This document shows, piece after piece, positions 11,535 to 24,900 of a stretch of 64,000 bases of DNA. The notes beneath the pieces were generated by a model. That model had not been told where the DNA came from. It searched no databases and was given only the letters and a program-made list of their open reading frames with translations. How positions within the stretch are numbered: the stretch's first letter is position 1; the number at the start of each line of letters is the position of its first letter. Both the position numbers and the translations under genes were made by a program. Source of the stretch: Ustilaginoidea virens (lineage: Eukaryota > Ascomycota > Sordariomycetes > Hypocreales > Clavicipitaceae); NCBI RefSeq assembly GCF_000687475.1, contig NC_057317.1, forward strand, positions 6,324,501 to 6,388,500, in the 5' to 3' direction.

Positions 11535-13057
11535 ACTCGTTACTTGTAAATAGCTGCCTAAGTGCTTGTGTAAATACGCCCCCGTCTGAACTGAATGTAA
11601 TGGAGTTACGCCCAGGAGTTAGACTTACTTTATGCTTGATTGAAATAGATATCTATATTCTCGCAGGAAAGAAAATCCGGAAACATGATATTTTTCGCCA
11701 CAAGCCTTCAGGTCTAATGACCCTGAAAAGTGAATTGTCACATGGTAGACGCAATGGATGTCTTTCACGCGATAGCTAATGACGAAATAGCCTCAGCAAG
11801 AAATGCTCCTCTAAGTGCTCCTGTAAGCTCCTTTATAACGGCCTCGAACCTTCATTTTCCAAAAGTCATCAACCAGCGGACCAGATTTTGGGCGTCTGCT
11901 TTCCGTTGGCAGAATTGTCGGCTTTAATTCGTTCTAATGAATAGAAACCTCGGAACACCTATTGATACCCAACATCACTACTGCACAACCTTCTGGCTTG
12001 TGTCGAACCCGCTAAATGCTTGCCATTTAGGCCCCCTGAGGGTTTCTCGTCTCGCGTCTCTTTGTCATCCCAATAGGACCAGCGGACACCCCAAACGATC
12101 GATAGCATCCCATCTCCAAACCATCAGTCGCAACAGATGGAGAATTTCAGGCTAAGACCTCGTTTCAAATAAGTGCTCGAGTCGGACGACTAGTGGCGCT
12201 GAGAATTCTTTGGAAGTACTGCAGCCACTTTGCGATATGATCATTGATGACCTCGATCTCTTGATTCTAAGCCAAGTCATTACTGGTCCATTACACGGGT
12301 TGCGACCACCCAAGCCGATATTTTAACGCCATGAGCAGATACATCAACTTGCCGTCGCGAGTCAATTTCAGTGTGCATCTGGATAAAAGGACATCATGTC
12401 TGCCACATGTGGCTGAGACCCAACGTGCCAACCTAGCTTCACACCGGTGTCAAGGATGTCATGAACACCAGAACTAGACATGATCCTTGGCTTCAACATC
12501 AGAGCATTTTCCGAACAGCAGCTGGAAGATAGCAGCGTTTCCGCTGGTGCCAGACCATCGAAGCAGTCTAGCAATGGATACTGCAAACGCTATCCCTCGC
12601 CTCAATGTTGGCACATAACATCGCACTTTGGCGTTTCCGCCACAGGACTTTCTATCGAATTTTCAAGAGCGTTCAGCACAGCAAAAAAAAAAAAAAAGGA
12701 GCAATTACAGTTAATCATAACTATGGAAGGGTGCCTAACACTACGTGCGGAAATATGTTACGTCACTGGTTGCAAAAAAACAATCCGAGTGGTTTCGGTA
12801 TTTACCTCAGCAAGCTTGGAAATTCGCAGAGCAGGGTGAGAGCATTCTTGCAAGGTGGTGCGTCAGGCTTTTGGTTTTGATGATCAGAATACCGATAGAT
12901 CTCTACTAAGGTCCAGCCCAGGTTCAGTAGCACCTGCGCAGTGCCTGAGAGAGCGAGATTGCCCCTTAAAACAGCTTTCCTCACACAAATTTTCGGTAAC
13001 GACTTTAACACATTCTAAGCTCAAGTATGTACATATTATTGACATAATAATAGGACT
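11535..13057. other. Convergent intergenic region
   Basis: It lies between the 3' ends of regulator 1 (+) and the HR-PKS (-), so both terminators should be here. A poly-A run lies near 12683-12697. No gene was recognised among the short open frames. Confidence 0.55.
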
Positions 13058-16000
13058 CTATGCCGCCACAAACTCAACATGAACACTCTTGTCAACAACA
13101 TCAGCCGCCAACTTTGTGAGACTCGGGCTCTGCATGATATTGAAAATGGACAGCTCAGCACCAGCCTGACTGAATAGCATGTTGCGCACTTCAACCGCCA
13201 CAAGCGAGTCAATTCCCTGTTGCGAGGGCGATTCACTCAAATCAATGTCCTCGGCAGGCACCAAGAACATGTCTGCCAACATGTCAGCCAGAGCGGCTCC
13301 GACGACGTGGATGGCTTCGTCGCGTTTGGCGCAGGAGCCCATCCTGGTCGCGAGTGAATCAGAGCCTGGCTCTTCCAACCCCTGGGATGACTCGGCTGGT
13401 TGTCGGTACTTGAGCGGCATGAGGCGCATGTCGCGGCCCAGGTCCCCGTCTACATCCCAGTGAGAGCCGGGACCAGAGTTTATGCCACCTACGACGAACT
13501 GAGCATCATGCGGATGAAGGATGGCCCACTCGAGGGAGGCGAGGACGTGATGCTCGTCAATGACTCGTCTGCCTGCTTTGACGAGGGCTTTGCGGAGTGT
13601 TTCGGCTGCGTCCGCCTGGGCCACGTAGCCCACCCCGTTTACTACGGAGAGGTCGATGGAGACAGCAGGGAGTCGGCAGTGCTTTACGCGCCAATGGGCC
13701 AGGGCGTCTTCGTATGCACCGGCTGCTGAGTAGGCTGCTTGGCTCGCGTAGCCGAGGATTCCGTTGATGGACGAGAACAAGACGAAGAAGTCCAGGTCGC
13801 CCGGCAGGTTGAATTGGTTGTGGAGGTTCCAGGCGCCTGCGACCTTGCTTCGCGTTGTGTAGTGGTAGTCGTCGAGCGTCATCTTTTCCACGAACGAGTC
13901 CTACATTCGCTGTCAGCTGACAAGTACAAGTACATGATGACATGGGGTGGAGTCATGAGCATAAGTCAGCACCCCCAACACCCTTCCCCCCTCCTACACC
14001 TGTCTGCTTCACTTACCTGCAGCACAAAAGCAGCGTGAATGACTCCGCGAATAGGCGGCAAACCTTCTTCTCCACACGTATCAATCGCTGACGCCAAGTC
14101 ATCTTCGTTGGCCACATCGCAGCTGATTGGCAAGACGTGGTCGCACCCAGCTTCGAGAAGCTCCTTGGCCAATGCGCCTGTCTTATCGCTCTTTGCCGCG
14201 CTGCGTGACAGGAGAACAATGTTCCTCGCTCCTCGCGAGACCAGCCAATGAGCGACCGATTGGCCTAATCCGCCGTTGCCGCCTACAATGAGGTACGACG
14301 CGTCTGGAGAAAGACTGGCAGACGCGACGCGCGGCATCACCGGCACCTTTGACTCTGCATCGACAGTCAAAACCACCTTGCCGACCTTGAGTTGACTTTG
14401 CGGCAAACGAGCTACGTCGGTCATGGCACTTATCGCATAGGTTTTGATGGGATGAGCAGGCTTCACGGATCTTGCCTGCACAAGGCTCATTGACTCTTCA
14501 AGACAGTAGTGGACATGAGCTTTTCTGTGCTCCAGCAGGACGGCGAGATCAACAGCCGAAAAGGAGATGGAGCGGGCAAACGGCTTCATCTCAAGACTGC
14601 TGTTCCTTTCCAAGTCCTGCCCGCCAATATCGATAAAGTGGCCTAGTGGCGCGACCAGGTTGAAGGTGGCCTGCAGCAGAGAACCGGTCAACGAGTTGAG
14701 CGCAACATCGACTCCTCTGCTCTGGGTAGCCGCTAGAGTAGCGGATACGAATGAGGCGTCTTGACTGCTGAAGATGGCATCGGAAGGAATTCCATATCTT
14801 TCCTCGACAATATGGCGCTCTTCCGCGCTTGCAACCGTGGCGTATACTTTCGCCCCGAGGCTCTGTGCAATGCTGACGGCGGCTTGACCAACATGACCGG
14901 CTGCGGAATGGACCAAGATTGATTGGCTCTGGCGCAATCGAGCAGTCTCAACAAGTGCGTGATACGCAGTCAGGAAGGCTATAGGAAGTGACGCAGCTTC
15001 TTCGAAGCTGAATCCGTCTGGCATGTGAGCTGTCGAGCTCCATTCCGCGACTGCGCGGCTAGGGAATGATGACTGCATCGAAATGGAAATAACACGGTCG
15101 CCGATGGAGAAACCTTTGGCGGCTGCTTCGCTACCGATGCGAGTCACGATGCCTGCGGTTTCAAATCCCAATCCAGATGCGTGGTCATCAGCTGAGCGCA
15201 GGCTGACACCGTGCGCCTTGGGTTCAATCTCAATGAAGTTGGGGGGGAGAATGTCAAGGAAGCCTTCGGCGTGGAGATCGTCCCCAAAGGCGTTTAAATC
15301 CGAGTGCCAGCGCAGGGGTCGATCCGGCTGATTCAGTAACTGGTTCAGTGGTTGTTCAGGCTCCCTGAGCTTGGAAAACGGCTGAGAAATCCTCTGGTTC
15401 TTGGTAAAATCGTGACGCAGCCGCGGCACAAGGATCATGCCGTCTCTCTCTGCAAACTCAAACTCTGTCCCGGTTCTCTCAGTAGGAGATGCACCCTCGG
15501 ACGGCACGCCGAACGCATTACGAAGCACTTCAGCGATAGCAGAAACACCAGCTTCGGACCACAACTGGCCCTTGGGATCCAGATCAAGCGTCAGAAACTT
15601 TCTACCAAAATACTCGTTGCGGAGAGCACGAACGAACCCGGGAGCTAGACCGAGGTCTGGTCGCTCGCAGTCGACGGCTCCGCCTCGAGTCACCCAGAGG
15701 AGTCCTTTGGAGCCGGTTGCCATGGCTCGAATGCCGTCCAAGGACGCCGAGTCAAGTTCGTACAAGATTGGTTCGTCAACTTCCCCTATAAAAATGCTGA
15801 TCTTGTCGGCATACCATTGAGCTGTGGCGGATGAGCATTCCAGCTCCTGCACAATTGGCAGTTTATCCCCAGCGTTGCGTACACACGCTGCGATGCTCTC
15901 CCTCAAATTCTTCAGCCACTCCGGCGAAGGCGGACTGGCTTTGCGAGATGTGACGATGACGAACTTTTCCGGTTCGACTCGCACTTGCAATGCCAGGGGC

Positions 16001-19000
16001 TGTGTCGCTGTTGATAAAATGGTGACTGAGGTAGAAGCGGCATGTTGGAGCTCTAGGTCGATACCCGTAAAGCCGTTTTCACGCAGATGTTGGTCCAGCT
16101 GATCAGGCTTGTCTTCTGTCAGCAACACGGCCCCGTCTGGCTTGAGTAGGCCACGAATGTTGTGCAACACGGCGGAAATATTTGTTGCACCGTGAAGAAG
16201 GTGGGAAGCAATCACGACATCGTAGGAGGCAGTAAAACCCTGCGAGACAGGGTCATGCTCAATGTCGAGAGAATCGAAAGAAAGGATATCATTCCACGGT
16301 GAGAGATCTTCTCGCAAAGCCTCTGAAAAGTTTGACATTTTGCCTGTCACCTGGTACAGGGAAGCGTTTGGACCTCCGAACTGAGCCGTTCCCAAGGCTT
16401 CAAGAGCCCGACGAGTTGTAGCACCACTACCAGCACCGACTTGAAGAATGCGAGCACGCGGGTTCTTGTGCACCAAATGACGGAGGAGCCCTGCGAGCTG
16501 CCATTCTGTACCAGGGTCATCCTTGAAGCTCAATTCCGCCTTGATGGTGGACAACGTTGCCGGCACTTTGATGGAAAGATCCAGGGACCAGTCGACCTTG
16601 TTGCACAGCTCTGTTTCCCACGTTTGGGCACGCTGAGACGACAAGCTGCGACCGAGGGACTGGTACAAGAACTCCCTCATGTGAAGCACAACTTCTCCGT
16701 CGTCCTCATTCGAAACCAAAACATCGGCCGCCATGCCATTGACATTGTCCCATAGAAGTGAAGAATGGGTATTGAACCTATGCCCTGCCTTGTTGCTGAT
16801 GTTGGCTGATATCCAAAACTCGCCCACAGACCTAGGGACCTTGGCGGCCACTTCTCGAGCTGCGGCTCCCGGGACTGCAGAATATGGAGCTGTAATAACA
16901 GAGTCTAAAGTGACAGGATGGATAACGTGGTCGCGAGCAAGGTCATTTGGTACAGCAGTATCGGCGATGCTCATGATGACCTGGCTGCGACTCTCGGACC
17001 CCGATTGGATAATACTCTTCATATTCTGGAACATGGGACCATGGGCGATTCCAAGAGCGCTCAGGTTGGAAAATAAATCTGTGGGAAATATGTGACGCGT
17101 GTAGCCCTTGATATCGCCATGTTGTGTTTTCGGTATTATCGCAGCCCCGATAGAGGAGCCCTTGATCTCGATGGAAATCAGTCCCTTGGCATGCTGCGTC
17201 CACCGATTATCTTTCGTGACTGTCCAAACCTCAAAGTGTTTCCACCCTTGGGAACCAATGTCTTTGATGTTGACGGGGCGGAGACAAGTCTGCATTTCAA
17301 TACCATCCGCACTCTCTTCAATCATAAGAGCTTGCAAAAAATCAACGTTTCTCAAGCGATAACCAGCGATCTTTTCAGCATCGGCAGTCAAATTCAACTT
17401 GGACATTTGTCTGACGGCTTCAATGGCCAATGAAATGTAACCAGCGGCAGGGTAGACAATATTCGACTGAATGGCATGATCCCTGGCCCACGGTGACTCG
17501 GAAATACGGAGGGTATGTCGCCAAGCTGGTGCCTCTGGGTTGCACCCATCCAGAAGCGAGCCAAGAAGGTCATGCGGCGGCTGAGATCTCTCACGAAGTG
17601 CTCTGTTGAATCGAGGTTCAACCCAGTGCTTGACCTGGTGGTTCCAAGGATAAGGAGGCAGGTCAGTAACAATTTCCACGTGCCGGTCTCTGCCGTAAGG
17701 GAAATTCACGGCGCTCAAGTCGACGGGGTAACCTTGTTGCAGTAGGTTAGCCGCGAGCGCTCTCATGCTCTCCCTAGCATTAGTGTTGCGGACAAGGCTT
17801 CCAAAGTATGGGAGTTTGACATGCGCGAATTCGGGGAGACACAGAATCTGCTGGATAGGGCCTCCCAGCGCCGTGTGAGGGCCAATTTCGACGATCACAT
17901 CGACGTTGCTGGCCCCAGACGCTGCTTCGCCGAGGACCATATCGGTAAAAGCGGAAACAAACTGCACGGGTTGCATCAAGCTCTTAACCCAATGTTTCGG
18001 GTGCCCGATTTGCGAGAAACTAGTCACGCGCCCTCCTGTAACCGGAGACGAGAACGCAATGGCCTTCTTTTGCGAAACATCATCATTTCCCTTGGCTTGG
18101 TGGATGCGGTCGAGTGCTTCGACATAGACCTCGGCAATGGGAGACATGTGGTGCGAGTGCCATGCCGTTTCGACCTTTAGCCTGCGCGCAAAAACCCCGT
18201 CTGCGGTGGCGAGCTGTTCTAGCTCCATGACGGCGTCAAGATCTCCAGCAACTGTGATGCTGGATGGACTATTTATACAAGCGACCACTGCCTTGCCCCC
18301 TGATGTAAGTCTCTCCAGGTATGCTTCGGTTTCTTGCAGCCCAAGGCCAACGGCAATCATGCCGCCTGGCACTGGGCCCTTTAGATTGTCATCTGAAGCA
18401 AGGACCGCGCGGTAGTATGAGTAAGCCATGGCTGCTCGGTAGCTAAGTGCCCCGACAGTATAGGCTGCAGCAATCTCGCCGCTCGAATGGCTTGTAACGG
18501 CCACGGGAGCAATGCCCCAGTCCCGAAGTAAATGAACCAAGGATATCTGCACAGCGACGCAAATAGGCGTGCTCAGACCTACTTGGTTGATGCGACTGTC
18601 ATGGGCCTCCCGCAGCAGCTCTGCTAGCAACGACCACTTTGCGCCAAACTCTCTGAGGTAGCCCTCAGCAACTTGCAAGGACTCTCTGTAAACGGGGTAC
18701 GAGTTGATGAGCTCCCTGCCCATGGCGTGCCACTGCGCACCCTGGCCTGTGAAGACCATGCCGATTCTTGGCTGTCGTGAGCTACGTACTGGTTTAAACT
18801 TTGGGGATTCAAGACTCTCCATGACGGAACCGAGGCCCTGCGTAATAGAGACTGGTTGTGCTGCTACCCAGGGGAACTGAGTTCGACGCTGACCCAGTGT
18901 GTAAGCCAGACTTTGTAGAAACCGTCGCTCATCCGCTACTCGCTGCGTCTTGAGCTTCAGATACTCGCCTAGGTTGGCAACTAGCCTTTGACAAGCCTGC

Positions 19001-20648
19001 TCATCCTTGCCGCTCAAGACTAGAACGACAGATTCGTCGGACTCTTCGCCCTTGTTTTCTTGGTAAGCCGGAGACCCGTTGACAACGCTCGGCATCCACG
19101 ACGAGACATTCTCAATGATGATGTGGGCGTTGGCTCCTCCGTATCCAAAGTTGTTGATTGATGCGCGGCGCACCGGAGCGGACGGCCATTTTTCCAAGGT
19201 CCTGACGATCCTGAGGTTCCATTCGTCCAAGGCAAACTTCGGGTTGGGCTTCTCAAAATTGATGGACGGTGGTATTACGCCCCGCTCCAGTGCCAAGACG
19301 GTTTTGATAATGCTGGCCAGTCCACTCGCCGCTTCGGTGTGTCCGAGGTTTGTCTTGACGGAGCCGACGAGCAGCGGATCACGACGGGCTGCAAAGACTG
19401 TCGCGATAGCTCGAGCCTCGACGGTATCCCCAGCTTGTGTGCCGGTGCCGTGGGCCTCGAAATATTGCGTGTCGCGGGGGTCAAGGCCGGCTTTGCGGTA
19501 GCAGGCTCGGACCAGCTCCTGTTGTGCCTCCAGGCTGGGCGTTGTGATTGTTTCCGTTTTGCCGTCCTGGTTCAGCATGGATTCCCGTATAACGGCGCGA
19601 ACGGGGTCGCCCGCTTCCAGCGCGTCCTTTAAGCGCTTAATGACAATCGTGGCAACGCCTTCGCCGCGCCCGTACCCACTGGCTCTTGCATCAAAGGCAT
19701 AAGACTTTCCGTCTCCGGACAAGAACCTGCGCGCTGTTAGCGTTTTCACTGTTACCCGAGATGAGAAACTCACCCTGAAGATGCCAGCGCCTTGAACATG
19801 TCTGGGTTTAGCGTCAGGTTTGCGCCGCCGACGATGGACATGTCTGCCTCGCCCGTCCTCAAGCTCTGTATCGCTTGATGCATTGCCACCATGCCCGAGG
19901 AGCAGGCAGTTTCTATGGTCATGCTAGCTCCGCGCAAGTCAAAAAAATGCGATATGCGATTCGACATCATTGGCACGCCGGTGCCGGTGGCCATTAGTCG
20001 GGGAAGGTTGTCAGCATCGCGTAGCAGCCCGTCTCTATAGTCATGCACAAAGACGCCAGTGAAGACGGATGTGTTTGAACCAGCAATTTGGGCCATTGGC
20101 AAACCGGCTGTCACGTTGCGGACAAACAAGGCGTTAGTTTGCATGTGCTTTGTTTACGGGAATCACGTTTACGCTCACCGTTTTCCAACGCCTCGTACAC
20201 TGATTCGAGCTGTAATCGGTATTGGGGATCCAGAGACTACGGAACGCGCCTGTCAGAGGGAAAAAGAAGCGCGCAGTCTCACTGGCCGGCGACTCACCGA
20301 TGCTGTTTCACCAGAATAGCTGAAGAATGCCGCGTCGAAAAGGCCAACATCCTCGGCGATGAAGTGTGCGCCTTTAACGTGTGTCTAGAGTGGAAAGAGT
20401 TAGGTTTGCCAATGCTTTCTTTAGCCCGATGCACTCACGGTGTTGAGTCGCTCATTGTTTGGGTGGTAAACCCCTTCTGAACTGAATCTGGACGATGGGA
20501 AGGGCGTCCAGCCACTTCGCCCCTCTGCAATCATGCGCCATAGACTTTCAACGTTTGTTGCCTCGGCTGCAAATTTGGAGCTCATGCCAATAATGGCGAT
20601 TGGCTCTGTAGTCCATCCATCCTTGACGCCGGTGCCAAGGCTGCCCAT
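13058..20648 (-). CDS. Highly reducing iterative type I polyketide synthase
   Basis: An HR-PKS of about 2413 aa that builds the reduced acyl starter for the neighbouring NR-PKS. Exons in transcription order are 20648-20439, 20384-20298, 20236-20179, 20107-19774, 19726-14017 and 13900-13058; all joins keep frame. Domains and key residues: KS with Cys187 (TACSSG) and EAHGTGT; AT with [10 protein letters not shown] and Ser644 (SHSSGE); DH with His980 and Asp1171 (TLDSV); CMeT with the SAM motif VGAGSGATT from about 1323; ER about 1715-2010; KR from about 2040 with GGNGGLG and [15 protein letters not shown] with Ser2365 (GIDSL). There is no thioesterase, so the chain must be handed on, fitting transfer to the NR-PKS SAT domain. 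In the ER cofactor loop the usual GGVG reads G-His1841-V-G. The start MGSLGTG was chosen because it immediately precedes the KS fold. Confidence 0.94.
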
Positions 20649-21980
20649 GTTGTCTTTGTTGAGATGGCAACACAAACAAGACAAAACAGGTTGAAGGCTA
20701 AGGGCGGTTTGCTTCCACAAAGTCGTCGTAAATGCCACGCGACAGCATTTTGGGGGGCGGGAATGGGCGAAAAACGGGGGACAGGCGTAGATAAGTGCGG
20801 TGCAAATGTCTGGCGTGTCCAGCGTCGTGCGCTCATGTAGCAATGCCTCGCTGAAGGACGATTATGCCGTCGAGCAACACCATTGGCGGAGTGATTGGCA
20901 GTCCCGATACTCGGTACGCCGTCCGAGCATGGCGTAGCGGCCTCGCGGCCGGCGGAGTAAGCATAGCGCTTACTCCGTAGTGGCACGTGTAATTCGCGGC
21001 TAGCGGACACGGATAAGCGTGCCTCCATTACGCCCGCATCCCGACGCTAACGGGCGATAGGAGCTGGCCTGGCCTGACCTGGGTAGTCTGGCACGACTCG
21101 GGAGCGAACTAGGTCGCAAGGGCGGCTGCAATGACACACTCCTGCTCGCCTGCTCTTCTCTCTCTTCATCTTCATCTTCATTTCCGGATTTGTGTCTTAT
21201 TCATTCGTCTATTTTTAGAAGAGAGGTTGCTGAGGCCACTCTTCCGCTGGTGTTTTGGTGACGAGACACTCGCATCACCTCCGGCTCGGATCGAAACAGG
21301 GGCCAACCATACCCAGCAAAAAACCTGCCGCAACATGCCGTATGTAGCAAACAAATGGAGCGCTAGGGTACTGTCTAGGGCGCTGCGTGATGTGGGTTCT
21401 CTCACCATGTAAGTGGATCGTGGCCAGCCAGACCGCCCGGACTACCAGGATGCATTCCGTCCGTGGCTTGCACCCTAAAGACGGCTGGGCTCCAAAGACG
21501 GCCCGTCTTGTCTTATGCTGACAGCCCGAGAAGGAAAAAATAGTCCCGCTGACATGACTAACTCCGGAAATCAGACTGCTGCTGGGGTATGATATAACTC
21601 CGGATAAGCGGATTCGCCATCCGGGCGAAAGCAAGACCTGCCTCATTGAGACCTACCCCTAGAATAGTATCGCGCGCTGTTCTAGTCATCGGCGACAACG
21701 CAACATGTCGGGCCGCCACGTGGAACGGGAAGGATTGTTACTCCGTGCAGTTACGCACCTGTTGTTGGAATGGCCCGATGTAAAATAGAGAGGCTTTCCC
21801 CAAGCCCAGCAGTCGGTTGCTGCAACAAATTTCCGCATCTTACCGTGAAGCCACTTTGTATCTTGCCCCTTTGCTACGGGCGTGCTCACGAGCTATTTCT
21901 TTTTCCACTTGACCATTGCTGCTGGCTGTTCGCCGCTGTGCTTCCACCCCAAGTCGCCCTGAGAAGGCGCACCGTCCACG
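20649..21980. promoter_or_regulatory. Divergent promoter of the HR-PKS/NR-PKS pair
   Basis: A 1332-bp head-to-head intergenic region that should drive both synthases. It contains two inverted CCAAT boxes (ATTGG at 20882 and 20894), two inverted CGG...CCG repeats (20910-20927 and 20953-20977) and a TTACTCCGTG at 21738. No recognised coding sequence lies here. The shared promoter implies coordinated expression, as expected for enzymes that work as a pair. Confidence 0.65.
20910..20977. promoter_or_regulatory. Two inverted CGG/CCG repeats, candidate Zn2Cys6 sites
   Basis: Site 1 is CTCGG-N8-CCGAG at 20910-20927. Site 2 is a perfect 10-bp inverted repeat, CGGAGTAAGC-N5-GCTTACTCCG, at 20953-20977. 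Dimeric Zn2Cys6 proteins commonly bind inverted CGG triplets, so these are plausible targets of one of the two cluster regulators. Binding is inferred. Confidence 0.5.
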
Positions 21981-24900
21981 ATGGCGCGCACGGCGACGCA
22001 GACATCAGCATCGCCGGTTGCCCGGACGTTGCTCTTGTTCGGTCCGGGCGCCATGACGTTTGACGAGGCCTACTTTGGTCGCATCGCCGAGTTCGTGCAG
22101 AGCGACCCGGCCAGCCAATGGGCCCCCCAGACCCTGCAAGATGTGGCGAGCAACTGGGCCTTGCTGTGCGAGGAGATTCCGAATTTGCAGAAAAGTCAAG
22201 GATTGATCCATGCAGAGAAACTGATTCAGTGGCTTCGAACCGGGGCTGTCACACCGGCGTCAACTGTGGCGAGTCTCCCAAATGCCATTCTGGGACCGCT
22301 CGTAGTCATCGCCCAGCTCGTCGAGTATCTTCAGCACTTGGACTCATCGACGCCAGACGGGCTCGACCGGGGTAAGTCCTTCCACGTGCCTCCGCCAGAC
22401 AAGACGGAAACCGTGGGTTGCTGTCTCGGCGTCTTTAGCGCCTTGGTTGTATCGTCGAGTTCTTCCTGGTCGCAATTCTGTCACAACGCGGCCGCAGTTG
22501 TTCGAATCGTCTTCATCCTCGGGGCTCTCTCCGACGCGCAAGATGCTGCAGACGAGTCTGGACCGTCCATGTCTTTGGTGGCCTTTTGGAGAGGGGGCCA
22601 ATCGTTGAACGACTTGGACAGGATATTGGCCAAATTTCCAGAGGTTCGCTTCGCTACTTGTCCCATTATTTCTGCGTTGCGCGTGTACAGGGTACTGATC
22701 ATGTTCAAAATATGTAGGCCTACGCTTCCGTCTTATACGACGACAACCGCGCCACGGTAACAACGTCCACCCGCACCGTTGCCGCCTTGAGAAGCCATCT
22801 GCAGAGCTCGGGGGTCACAACTAACGACACCGAGTTCCACGGCCGCTTCCATGCAGGCAGCCTGTACGGAAGCGACCTGGAGCAACTACTCAGCTTCTGC
22901 AAGACACGGCCCGCCTTTCAGCTCGCCCATGCTTCCCGTCTTGTCCTGCCCACCCGCATCAACTCGGAAACCGTCCTCAGCGGACGGGAAAACCCTGTCG
23001 AGGCGGCGTCGCGCGCATTCGTCGTCCAGCAGTTTGACTGGATAAGGACATTTCGAGCGGCAGTTTCCGGATCCCTGCAAAACAGAGCCTCTCGCGTGAT
23101 TGAGTTCGGGCCTGAGCGCTGCGTGCCTCCGACTCTGCTTCGCAGGCTGAACAACCAGGTCACGCACTTTGATTTTGAAAGTGGGGTCTCGAGCTCTCGC
23201 AGAAAGCAAAGCGCGCGGACTGCGCCGGCCATAGCGGACAATGATGTGGCAGTCATCGGCATGGCCTGCAGCGTGGCCGGCGCGCAGGATGTGGATCAAT
23301 ACTGGGACTTACTGCTCGAAGGCCGGTCGCAGCATCGGGAGCTGGTCCCCAACGACCGCTTCGTCATGGAAAGCGCGTTTCGGCCCCACGAGAGCGGAAA
23401 CGACAAGAAGAAGTGGTTCGGCAACTTCCTCGACGACCACGATGCCTTTGACTGCAGGTTTTTTAAAAAGTCGCCTCGCGAGGCTCTTCACATGGATCCG
23501 CAGCAGAGGCTGATTTTGCAGACTGCGTACCAGGCCGTTGCTCAGTCGGGATACTACCACAGACGCCGTGTGAACCGCCGGATCGGCTGCTACATTGGCT
23601 GCGTCGCCAATGACTACGAGAACAATATTTCCCACACGACCCCCACGGCCTTCTCGGCCACGGGCGCTCTGCGCAGCTACATTGCCGGCAAGGTCAGCCA
23701 CTACTTTGGCTGGACCGGGCCGGGCATGACCCTCGACACGGCGTGCTCGGCATCCACTGTTGCCATTGATCTTGCCTGCAAGTCCATCTTGAGCGGCGAC
23801 TGTGTGGCCGCCTTGGCTGGCGGCACAAACTTTTACAGCACGCCCATGTTCTTCCAGAACCTCGCTGCGGGCTCTTTCCTGAGCGCTACGGGACAGTGCA
23901 AGCCCTTTGATGCCAGGGCAGACGGATACTGCAGAGGAGAAGCGGTCGGCGCCGTCTTCCTGAAGAAGCTATCGGCCGCGGTCGCTGATGGTGACCAGAT
24001 CTTGGGCGTCATCTCCGCCACCGCCGTCAACCAGAATCTCAACACGACGCCCATCTTTGTCCCCAACCCGGTCTCCTTGACCGACGTCTTCAGAACCGTC
24101 ATGCGGAAAGCCGGCCTGCATGTCAAGGATGTCTCTGTTGTTGAGGCGCATGGAACAGGCACTCCGGTGGGCGACCCCGCTGAGTACGATAGCATTCGAC
24201 AAGTGTTTGGCGGTCCTGAACGCGCAGGACTGAAGCCCTTACAGATTGGGTCTGTAAAGGGTCTAATTGGTCATACCGAAGGCGCTTCCGGTGTTGTTGC
24301 CCTCATCAAGATCCTGCTCATGATGCAAGGTGGACGTATTCCTCCCCAAGCCAGCTTCAGCACGATAAATCCTGCCATCAAGGCCTCTTCCTCGGACAAA
24401 ATGGAAATTACAAAGGTTTCTCTGCCTTGGGAAGGCAGCTCCAAGGTTGCTCTCATCAACAACTACGGAGCAGCCGGATCCAACGCTTCCATGGTCATCA
24501 AGCAAGCACCCCAGCTCGGGCCAAGGACGGAACTGGGCTCGCAACCCAGCGCATCAATCAAGTACCCAATCTATATCTCTGGGCTTGACGAGAAAAGAAT
24601 ACAATCGTACGCGTCCAGGCTTCTGCAATACCTAAAGTCAAAAGCCGATTCCGGTGTTCAGCTTCGAATCGAGCACCTTGCCTTTAATTTGTATCGGCAG
24701 TCGAACCCATCGCTGTCCCAAGCTTTGATCTTCAGCTCCGATTCCTTGAAAGATGTGGAGCAGAAGCTGGCTACCTTGAAGACCGTTTCCGTGCCAAGTC
24801 CGAGGCCCGTGATTCTTTGCTTCGGAGGCCAAGTGTCCAAGTTTGTGGGGCTTGATCAAGCGGTGTTTGACTCGTCGGCAAGTCTGAGAAGGTATCTGGA

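Noticed and set aside
13550..13760. Loss of the KR Asn (YSAAG instead of YxxxN) as evidence of a dead ketoreductase
   Set aside because: Fungal HR-PKS ketoreductases often vary at this position, and the cofactor motif, Ser and Tyr are intact.
22370..22405. Extra 27-nt intron in the SAT region (GTAAGT...CCAG)
   Set aside because: It is too short for efficient splicing, is in frame either way, and was left as coding sequence.
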